From NCBI GenBank assembly GCA_001579985.1, contig LRSR01008421.1:1-21657 (forward strand): a stretch of 21,657 nucleotides of DNA, read 5' to 3'. The position numbers and the translations under genes were made by a program. Below the pieces are notes generated by a model. It was given only the letters and a program-made list of their open reading frames with translations, was not told the origin of the DNA and ran no database searches. Source of the DNA: Hypsibius dujardini (lineage: Eukaryota; Tardigrada; Eutardigrada; Parachela; Hypsibiidae). Position 1 is the stretch's first letter. Each line of letters opens with the position of its first letter. Positions 1-8,591 of this stretch are shown one piece after another.

Positions 1-252
1 TTTTTATCTAGGTCGTCTGTCTCTCCCACACCAGGCAGGAGGACCATCAATGTTGCCTATTACGTGAAAACCTGCTTGAAGAAGCTTGTGCGGAAACTGA
101 GGAATAAACGAGGAAAGATTGGACTTCGAGGCCTGAAACTGCACCATGATAACGTCAGCAGCCACACCTGCAGCTTGACCATTGATTTTCTGCAGCAAGA
201 AGGGCTCAAACTTTTGCATGTGACGGAGGCCTGGCTAAACCCACCGTTATAA
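1..252 (+). mobile_element. mariner-type transposase fragment (3' part, decayed)
   Basis: The + strand frame is open from the left edge to the TAA at 250-252. It reads as the C-terminal half of a mariner/SETMAR-like transposase: a basic helix (KKLVRKLRNKRGK) is followed by LKLHHDN, which holds the second catalytic Asp of the mariner DDD triad and the following Asn, then an H and the helix TIDFLQQEGLKLL. In intact mariners the next block is the proline-rich PHPPYSPDLAP region with the third Asp. Here the reading changes to HVTEAWLNPPL and stops, so the third catalytic residue is absent. The N-terminal DNA-binding half lies outside the window. No terminal inverted repeat was identified downstream. 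This is most likely a dead copy. An internal ATG at 64 is not a real start. Confidence 0.8.
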
Positions 253-784
253 TTGTGAGATTACAGTAGGAATTGTCAATATTAAAAGCCGGTCATTAGT
301 CAAAATTTGCACTGGTCATTTTAATAACTCTTTATCAGCTTTCGGAAAAAATTTACTTTCTATGTGCCTAAAGAAATGACTAAAGGGTGCTTTTTCAAAC
401 ATATCTTCTCTAATCTGGGCATTCATTGTGCTTATGCGTGACTAGTGAAGTGAGTAGTGAAGAAAAGACAAGAAATGTTGCTCAAAAACGACTAAGGCTA
501 ACAAACTCTGCCACATTCCATTAAGATAAAATACTTTGTTGGCGCCAGAAGCGCGTTTCAGATAGAAGAGAGAGGCAACCAAAATCACTGAGGGGCTGGA
601 AAAGGGGCCTGGACCCTTGTCATGGCCAGTCAACCCAATATATTGTTAAAAATGGTACGATTGGGGCTAACTTGAAATGATTTTGACAATCGCAACGCAA
701 AATAGTTCTGCTTCATTTTTTAAAATTAGTCTCATATTATTGATCATTTATTGATTATTGATTGTTGATTATTGATTATTGATC
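253..784. other. intergenic, no gene recognised
   Basis: This AT-rich stretch has no frame that reads as a known protein on either strand. Its only structure is a low-complexity heptamer-like run at 738-783, made of about six copies of TTGATTA with small changes, directly before the palindromic element at 785. Confidence 0.6.
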
Positions 785-1230
785 TAACTTCATTGGCACG
801 ACTCCAAAAACTTTTTTGGCGCAATTTTAAAATCCGAAATATACTGGAGGCCTCCATTTTTGCTCATTTAACTCTAAAAAGTTGCAATTTCGGAAAAGGT
901 TCATTTGAAGATTTTCGATAGAATCCCTCTCTAAATTCCATTGGAATCGATTGGCATCAGCAGAAGGGGCGGAGTTATGGAGCAGTTTGACTTGCGACTG
1001 GAAACTTCCCAGTGACATGTTGGAAATGACCCATAACTCCGCCCCCTGGTTTCCACAAAAGATTCTGTGGAAATTGAACGTGGAGAGGGAAAATGACAAA
1101 ACTTGTTCAATTGAACTCTTTCCAAAAATGGACAATTTTGACAGTAATCATGAGGAAAAATATAATTTTCCATTTCTTCTCAACTTTGAAATTGTGCCCC
1201 AAAGTGTTTAAAATGATGCCGATCAAGTTA
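785..1230. mobile_element. long imperfect palindrome, MITE/foldback-like element
   Basis: The two halves are reverse complements of each other over about 220 bp per arm, with centre near 1008. The ends match 12 of 14 bases: TAACTTCATTGGCA at 785-798 and the reverse complement of 1217-1230, TAACTTGATCGGCA. Internal matching blocks include GGGGCGGAGTTATGG at 966-980 against a perfect 15-bp complement at 1031-1045, and the ACTGGAAACTTCC type block beside the centre. Further out, arms around 812-830 pair with about 1185-1204. The divergence between arms and the 14-bp termini fit a non-autonomous hairpin (foldback) transposon. I could not see an unambiguous target-site duplication. The open frames found inside it are by-products of the palindrome. 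Confidence 0.6.
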
Positions 1231-1446
1231 ATTTTATGAATTATCACTAGTGTATGAGTAAAATAAAAAAAATGAAGAGAAGCCATTTTGCGTTGCCAGT
1301 GTGAAAATAGAGCCAACCAAGATAAATACTATAAAATAATATCGACACAAAATGATATTTAATAGAAATTGGATTGGCAGTGATATCTATTAGTTATTTC
1401 AACTAAAATATCATTTTTCATCGAATGGCAGTGTCGTGGGTTGTGA
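1231..1446. other. intergenic, short inverted repeat only
   Basis: No coding segment was recognised. AAAATGATATTT at about 1350 and its reverse complement at about 1407 form a 12-bp inverted repeat separated by some 45 bp. This could be the remnant of another small palindromic element or chance in AT-rich DNA. Confidence 0.4.
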
Positions 1447-1665
1447 AACGCGTCTCCTTCGGTTGCAAATAACCAACCAAAGAGAGCCACGTTGATTGCG
1501 CAATCCGCCCGCATCAATATGAAGTTTGTGAGAATGCCATCGCTGAGTGAGATTTTGGGCATGCCCAAGAAGGAAGGCGATATTATTATTGCAACAAGAG
1601 CACGGTACTTTCTTCCTCTAGTGCAGGTCAAACGTCAACTACCCAAGCTAAACAAGGCAAATTAA
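1447..1665 (+). CDS. possible short gene or last exon, unknown product
   Basis: The + strand frame is open from 1447 (after a TGA at 1444-1446) to the TAA at 1663-1665. The only ATG-led start gives 48 residues from 1519 (MKFVRMPSLSEILGMP...). The composition looks like coding sequence: mixed charged and hydrophobic residues, with a segment GDIIIATRARYFLPL. An AATAAA at 1669-1674 follows the stop by only 3 bp, where a + strand transcript could end convergently with the importin gene. I do not recognise the protein. A CAG|GTCAAA at about 1624-1631 could also be a splice donor, in which case this would be an internal exon. It may equally be a chance open frame of 73 codons. Confidence 0.25.
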   Translation, partial: NASPSVANNQPKRATLIAQSARINMKFVRMPSLSEILGMPKKEGDIIIATRARYFLPLVQVKRQLPKLNKAN

Positions 1666-1668
1666 TTA

Positions 1669-1674
1669 AATAAA
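1669..1674 (+). promoter_or_regulatory. candidate poly(A) signal AATAAA
   Basis: A perfect AATAAA lies three bases after the TAA of the short + strand open frame. AT-rich context makes a chance hit possible. It would terminate a transcript running toward the 3' end of the importin gene. Confidence 0.3.
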
Positions 1675-1782
1675 AAAGACAAAAGCGTGCACCCAAAGGC
1701 GTTCGTCCTTTGAGTAGCACAAGGCTAAAAGGATAAGCTATGAAAAATGAATGGGAAAGAAAAAAGGTGTTGTAGAAGTGGC

Positions 1783-4700
1783 TCACTGCTGCTTGACATG
1801 CGGCTGATCAATCGCTTTATTGAGGTGCCGCTCATCCGCAAACTTTATCATCTCACCGAGCAGGTTCTGAATGGAAAAAGATATCCCATTACCAGACAAG
1901 GAGAAAAGAATGCAGACAGACAAAGGGTCAAGATATAATGAATCTACTGCGTGACATACCTTGTTGGTTTCACTCATATCATGGGCCAAGACATTCCACC
2001 ACTCCAGGTCGTGTTGCTGAACATTCATGATGGTTTGCTTAAAAATGGCAAACTCGTCAATGATCTCATCGTCCACCGGGGTGGTAAGATGCTTCAATGT
2101 TTCCGATTGGTAGCCATCTGAGCCCCAGTCTTCGTCGTCGGCGTCCTCTTCCTCCTCCTCTGCAGCACCTTCCAAGGCACCATCATCCATCTCCTTCTTA
2201 TGTGAGTCTTCATCGTCCGTGTTGACCACTTCTTCGTCGCCTTCATCATCTGTCCACTCTTCCTCACTCTCATCGTCTCGGTGGGTGTAAATCCGCTTCA
2301 ACCCCTGCAAACAAGCAAGCAATCAACTGATGGTTTGACGGTCAGTCTAGTAAGGCATCAATTACCAGTGCAACCCTCCGATGGCGACCAAACTTATTTC
2401 TTCAATACCATATCCCCTAAGATGATTTTAAAAAATATCACTCGCGGCAAGGAGTTCCCCCTTCAACGGGGAGAAAGTCGGGCAACATATCAACTGGCGC
2501 ATGTACATTGCAATATTCATGAACGCTTGATTGAATGATTTAACATTTGATACTGAAGGTTACAGTTTAACGAGGAAGAGCTTTCTTTTTCCATTCAGTT
2601 GTTTTGAATCAGTGAAAGAGTATTTCACAACGCCGATCTTTAGTTAAACTACTGTATATCAAACTAAACGTCCGTCTATTTTCATGGTAGAAAAGGTCAC
2701 GTAACGGAGGCAGACGAACCTGTAGCGAATAGCAAGGCAATCCACCAACCAAAAAGCAGTATTCCACTAAGTCCTTACAGAAATGATAGCCTGCGTTCTC
2801 ATAACCGTTCCAACAACAGCCAAACAAAGAGCCCTGCTACACCAACCACATCGCATGAAGAAAAAGCATTGACAATAGTTACATTTTCATTAAAAAACCT
2901 TTCTATAGGTTCATGAGGAAAAAGCCCAAAAGAGCTACGACAAATCATTCAATCAAGCCTTCATGAATATTGTCAATGTACGTACTCCAATTGAGATCGT
3001 CCCCGAATTTCTCCCCGTTGAACGGGCAACTCTTTGCCACGAGTGATATTTTTCAAAATCATCTTAGGGGACATGGTATTGAAGAAAAGTTTGGTCACGA
3101 TGAAAGAGTTGCACTGGTGAATGATCCCTTGTAAGAGTCAGCATGTATACTAATACTTCTTCAAATTCTGCCTGCTTGATTATCCTTATTTTCGTGTGCC
3201 TGAACACCAGCCTGCTGAAACGTTTACAACGTACGTCGCTCGTCAATGCAATTGTAACAATAATTTGTCTGGATGATTGTGGCCCTGTCGGTTTGTCTGT
3301 CCGCCTGTTTGTCGTCCGTATCTACCCTGCCTGCCTGTCTATCTGTCTGTCTGTCTGTCTGTCTGTCACCTTGTCGTCCTGTATCCCTGCCTGCCTGCAT
3401 GCTTGTCTGTCTGTCGAATTGGCTAGCAGCGAAAGCTGATTGGTCAGTCATTCTTCATGTCTGTAGGTATACCAACCTGAAAGAGTAAGAGAGCAGCCGG
3501 CAATAACTTGGGTCCCAGGGCCTGCACCACCGGACTGCGCAGTGCTGGCGGAAGTTGCATGAAAATGGTCAAGCCCAGCACCGCCAACTTTTTGTCGTGA
3601 AGGCCAAACATGCAGTCGACCTCGTCCAGCCACATCTTGACAAACTTCTCAATGAGGTCTCCTCCATCGGGCGCCTTGGCGGTTTGCAAAACAGCCAGAG
3701 TGGATGTTGGGTCGTAGTAGAGGGCCGCGACAATCACCAGAATCAGCTGGGTCTTCAGCTCAGACAGCACGACATTGGAGAAAAGCTTACTGAAAACAGA
3801 CACCGCGTCAACAACTACACACCTTGTCTCTTTTTTTAGTCTATTACACTAGCTTATAGACTTCAATTAATTGATTGTGACATACTCTACCTGAAGACTA
3901 CTTGCATAATAGCTGGCACATATTGATTGATCAGGCCCTTGTAGGTGAGGACGAGCACTTCCAGCAGTTTAGCCGCGTGGCATTGCGCCTCTTCTCCCGC
4001 TTCGTCGTTGCCCAAGACATGCTCACACATGGTACACATCTTCTCCAGCCGGGCTGGATCGCTCAAAAACCCTTCCCGGTCACGCGTGGCGTAGTTGTAG
4101 AGGCAGACAACCTGCAAGCAAACACCACATCATCACAATAATGTCCACAGACAGATACACACACATGCAAAGAACCAAACCAACGGCCAGGCAGACAGAC
4201 AGTCAAACACACATGAGCAATCGGAGAAAAATATCTAGGCAAGCAGCATGTATGGTGGCAGATCAACAACTCAATAAGGAGAAGCCCATACCATGTCGGA
4301 GAAGTAGTCGATGCCGCAATCGGGCTTGGCGAGAATCTGCCCGCAAATATTAAAGCCCTCCCATAGACTGGGCGTGATGCGCTTACTAGTGAGCGATGTG
4401 AGGAGGCCAAACATCTCCTCGTAGAACTCAGCCAGGTCGTGTTGAAGGATAATCTGAATGACTTGGATGATGATGGGAGCCAATTGAGCATTCAGTTGGG
4501 GTTTCTCGGTGGTGCAGTCATTGAGGAGCTCCAGCGTCTGTAGGACCGACATGCCTGTGAGGGAGTTGCTCCTTTCATCGTCCTGACTGTCCTTAGACTT
4601 TTGTACAATGTTCTGGAAGGTCTGCAGGAGGTGACCGGCTAGGTCGGTGGCGCACGTCGACACCTCGTCCGGGAATTCCACCACAAATGTCTGGAGACAA

Positions 4701-7700
4701 TTTATTGCAAAACTTTTCATCAAGACGAGCAGGCAGACAGACAACTCGAGAGATCGCGATACCGGTAGAAAGACACAGACTTCTCAACAGAGACTCTCAT
4801 TCAATAGGCACGACAAAGCAGACGTCCCGAGTACACACCAGGGCAATAAACTCATAAGACACCTCCTAGACAGACACGCACATTAAACATTTTGCACATC
4901 CATTTGGCCGATTGACCATCCAGACAACATCGAGACAGAGACATGTATCTGTAAATACCTGAAGAACCTCAGAGAGCTCTTCATAATTGGTCAACCGCAC
5001 CAAGTCCAAGGTAACGCGTAAAATGTTAATGGCATGTGGCCGGAGAAAGTCCTCTGCGGCCTTTTGATTATCCAGGATCTCGTTCAACGCCAAGGCCGAC
5101 TCGACGCGAACCGGCAGTTGGGTGTCGTCCATCAACAGACGCCGGGCACTTTCCAATCCCATGTGAAGGTTGTCCTTGTTCTTGTACTCTAAATAGGCAA
5201 ACTGCCGGAACAGCCAGACCGCCCGATACCGGATAAAAGGATGCGGATTGGACATCTCCGGGAAACCGTGCTTCACGAGGATACTTTCAATGCCCTCCTT
5301 ATAAGGCTTCCGGCGCATCAGGGTCCGGCCTGCAATGCCTGTAAAGAGAATAACAAAAGGCCCATGTAATCTAAAGAGGAATCCAACAATCACGATCGAA
5401 GGAACAATATAATTTGCCTCGCTTTTTAAACACTGGCAAATAAATAATAAAATGGACCACAGACCTAACTATACCTATTTAATAGCTACATCAACAGACA
5501 GACAGCCTGGCCAATAAGCCAGCCAGCAGATAAGTATAAGAAGAAAGACATACACACAGGCAGATAGTCAAACGGACAGAAAGAAGTAAGGCAAATCTCG
5601 GCTTACCAAGAAAGTGAAGCGCGCCGTCCTTGTCGCGTATCCTGGCGGGATCGTCCGTTAAATTGGCCATTATAAAAGTCAAAATGTCCGGTATGAGTTT
5701 GGGATGTTTCTTGCAGAGTGTGTGAAGGAGATATTGGGCGGCGGCTTCCGGTGAAAGATATTCCGCATGGACATCCGTTCGGCAGAGAATCCACTCAATG
5801 GGGTCTTCCTGCCACAGCTCAATGTCCTCCTCCTTGTAGCACATAAGGGGGAAGATAACCCGGGCCAACAGATCGGTGGCGTGCGGTTTGATCAGCTTCC
5901 AACACGACGGCACCTGAAATTCACCAAAACACATTTCCTTCTCATTCCATCTTTAGACAGCGATAACTATGTAGACATTGTTTGCAAGTGAAAAGCTATC
6001 CAAATGGCTAATAGACAATGGGTCAATCGGCCCAACGGACCTTGAGCGCCTGTCGCACGTAAGTCAGACTCTGCTGCAGGCAACGCGGCGAAACGTATTT
6101 GCCGTGGATGAAGCTGCTCAGCAGGGTAAACACCGACAGCAGAATCTGCTTAGCCAGATTGCCGACGAAAAAGTTGGCAAACGCGTGGTATTCCTTTTTG
6201 GTGTCTTTCGGATTGCCGTACCGATCGAATACTTTAGCTGCAACCACAACCAACACTATTTCCTCAAGGGAACAGGCAAAATTATATGCAAGACAAGCAG
6301 ACACGCTCAAATATAACCCAATAAACAAATGACAAGGAAACAAACAGCCACACAGAAGAAAGACAGGTAGGCAGGCAGGCAAGCAAAGGCCTAGACAACG
6401 AATAGAGATAGCAGACAGGCATTTAGCTGCAGAGGCAGACATGTATTACCAAAAATATGCAGACACCATTTTTTGGTCTTCCACCAGATGGTCTCCTGGC
6501 GTTCATCCTGCTCCATCTTATCCACTTCCGCCGGCACCGGTGATTCAAAGACTTTGAGGATAGTCAGCATCCACCCTTCGGTGGTCTTGAAGTCAAACAC
6601 TTTGAGGGGGAAGTCGTACTGCACGTAGCAGAAGAAGATTTTCAGACAAATCTTTATGAGGGACACGGAAGCTTCCGATGTATCGGGCAATAGCTCTTGC
6701 ATCCGCTGAAGAAGAAGCGGTTGCAGAAACTTCACCGCTTCGTCTGCAATAGAAGACAAATCAGTAACCAGCAAAGCACCACCAATCATCCAATCAATCA
6801 ATCCCCATCATCAGCAAATTAGTCAACTGCTCTAAAGTCCCTGCCATTTTGAGCGATGAGGATTAATCTGTAATCAACTCGGAAAGAGAAGAATATTCCT
6901 GCACATTCAGGGGAGATGTGTTCCCGTGCATATGCCCGGAAGTGACTGACATTTAGTTAAGCCGGATGGCTCAAACCTGGACCATCGCAGTTTGCCTTGA
7001 CTTTTGCTAGCCCGGCAAAAAATGGCTGTAATTCGGTTAAGACCCACACCTTCGCCAACACCTCCCATTTCCCCCTGACGCCTTTGGCAAATTAAGTTTT
7101 CCTTGACTGGAGTAGCAAAATGAAGGAGAATCTAATCTTAAAATGACAACTAGATCCCCGGTTCAAGTCCACAATGAAAGCGCAGAAAAGTCACTAAAAC
7201 ACATGTCAATCTAGCAATCAAGCCCACGCACACAACAAACATCGCCATTGAAAATAAACTTCCACCTTGACAATCGACACTTTATCTCATTCTAAATCCA
7301 CTTCGCCCTAAAAATCTCAATCCCCACATCTACATGCAGCGCAAAAATAATAGCCTAAGTTTTTATCTGTCTGAGAAAGATAAAGTGAATACGCACGAGG
7401 CGAAGCACTACTCGCCAATGGGGAGGCACTCCATCAAACGAACCGGCCGGCTACGAATCATCACAATCAAGTCAATCGATCAATCAATCAGCCCTTTCTT
7501 ATAAAACATCTCAATCCGTTGAAAATAACTTTTCTTATCGACAAACTGACTTTTTCACTTCTTCACCGGGCACAAAATTAACAGTTCAGTCCCTTCCGTG
7601 TCCAATAATTGCAAAAACTGACCCAATGGAATGCGATCGTCAGCGGGGCGGTACTCAAAGGCATGGACCAGCCGGTAGAGTGCCATCAAGGCTCCATACC

Positions 7701-8154
7701 ACGTCTGATGCTGCTGCGATTCCAGGCAGAACCTCACCCGCTGCACGATATTGGTATACTTTTCAGGAAAATCCGCCTTCAAGACACTCTCCAACGCCAC
7801 GGCCAACTGCGCCCTCACGACCTCGGGGGAGTCAATGACGGCTTCCAGCAGCTGCTCCCTCAATACTGCTTTATCCTGCTCGTGAATGGCGAACGGCATC
7901 CCCTCCCCCTTCTCTTGCGCCTTTTTAATGTCATGCTCTGTCACATCGTCCCATTGGTGGACAATGTAATTTTTCAAGAAGATGGCCGCGGCGGTGCGTG
8001 AGGCCTGGTCGGCTTGCGGGTTGCTTGCATGTTGAAGGACAAGAGGACCGAAATTGATAATCTTCCTCAGGGAATTGAGCTTCTTCTCCGCCGCTTCACG
8101 GTGGTTTGGATCGAGGGTGGCACTAAACAGTGCCGCGAGGGATGCTGGCTCCAT
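1783..8154 (-). CDS. IPO7: importin-7/8 (karyopherin beta, RanBP7-type)
   Basis: This is a complete gene of ten exons, in transcript order: 8154-7623, 6743-6450, 6237-6041, 5913-5607, 5338-4959, 4690-4292, 4111-3891, 3789-3477, 2304-1960, 1866-1783. The spliced length is 3,072 bp, giving 1,023 residues, close to the roughly 1,040 usual for importin-7/8. All exon phases agree. The start at 8154 has the strong context GCCATGG and aligns with the family N-terminus (MEPASLAALFSATLDPNHRE); the frame is open further upstream, but that part is poor in conservation. Family landmarks include an importin-beta N-terminal helix pair at about residues 20-110 (REAAEKKLNSL, AAAIFLKNYI), IFPLMCY and ELWQEDPIEWI in exon 4, KDGALHFLG across the exon 4/5 junction, AECHAAKLLEV-like sequence in exon 7 and ALYYDP/WLDEVDC in exon 8. 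Exon 9 (residues 882-996) holds the acidic tail. Known role: a HEAT-repeat receptor that imports ribosomal proteins, histones and signalling proteins, released by RanGTP. The longest introns are 2305-3476 (holds an inverted repeat) and 6744-7622. The last exon ends HVKQQ, unlike the Gly/Phe-rich vertebrate end as I recall it. No AATAAA was seen shortly after the stop. Confidence 0.95.
2355..3127. repeat. long inverted repeat in importin intron 8
   Basis: Arms of about 180 bp, at about 2355-2541 and 2942-3127, are reverse complements at roughly 80 percent identity by eye. They are separated by some 400 bp of unrelated sequence. The core shared block runs from ACCAGTGCAAC to TTGATTGAATGATTT. 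Inside the arms the frame reading SPKMILKNITRGKE is conserved: in an 18-codon stretch the four differences all fall in third codon positions. The arms could be long terminal inverted repeats of a small transposon or an inverted duplication of an old exon. I do not recognise the encoded sequence. Confidence 0.6.
3327..3416 (+). repeat. CTGT/CTGC tetranucleotide microsatellite
   Basis: Within importin intron 8, CTGC and CTGT units alternate, with an uninterrupted (CTGT)n run of about six units at 3343-3367, followed after a gap by further CTGC and CTGT units up to about 3416. Related AGAC/CAGG units occur in other introns of this gene. Confidence 0.85.
6744..7622. other. importin intron 1, no gene recognised
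   Basis: This 879-bp intron has donor GTCAGT at 7622 and acceptor TTGCAG ending at 6744. It contains no recognisable exon on either strand. GGTTCAAGTCC at 7160-7170 resembles a tRNA B box but has no A box at a suitable distance. Confidence 0.6.
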
Positions 8155-8591
8155 GGCACTTGGGAGAGCGAAGAAAAATGGCAGAGAACTTGGCGAAGAA
8201 CCTTTTTTTAATTGTCTCCTTTTTTGAACAGATGAAGAAGAAATGTGAGTTGTGAAATCATTTATACACAGCATTCATCATGCTAAGCCATGTGGGACAA
8301 ACAGCTAAAAAAAACATTCTTCGGTTGTGGTGAGCCGTTTGGCATACATAAATACATTATGGTGAGCGATGTGGGACATGCACTTATACAGTTATTATAG
8401 TGAGTCTTGTGGCTTACAAGCGTGGCCATTAGTTCCCTCCTTCAGTAGATGTCGTGGTGTCCCGCGCCTTGACCATGACAGATGCTAAGATAGTTCTTCA
8501 ATCGGTCGATACTCTTGAGGATATTGGTCGCCATTTGAGCTAATTCATCCAGCTCATTGACATTGAAATGGGGTTGGCTTAAAGTATTAGG
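8155..8591. other. SDR-importin spacer with degenerate short repeats
   Basis: This stretch holds the importin promoter/5' leader and the SDR 3' region, both on the - strand. Four copies of a degenerate 15-mer resembling TGAGCCATGTGGGAC lie at 8284, 8331, 8363 and 8401, spaced 47, 32 and 38 bp. No canonical AATAAA for the SDR was seen. The SDR reading frame stays open after its stop down to a TGA at 8442-8444. Confidence 0.5.

Noticed and set aside
951-1211. 86-residue open frame on the + strand
   Set aside because: It lies wholly inside the palindromic element and has a mirror frame on the other strand; the content comes from the inverted repeat.
3143-3488. Cys/Ser/Leu-rich frames (CLSVCLSVCL type) on the + strand
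   Set aside because: They are translations of the CTGT/CTGC microsatellite.
7160-7170. B-box-like GGTTCAAGTCC, possible tRNA or SINE
   Set aside because: The only A-box-like sequence is about 190 bp away (near 6967), too far for a tRNA-type promoter, and no tRNA fold is seen.
8155-8274. Upstream in-frame extension of the importin start (ATG at 8274)
   Set aside because: The ATG at 8154 has an optimal context and aligns with the family start; the extension is low in complexity and unlike importins.
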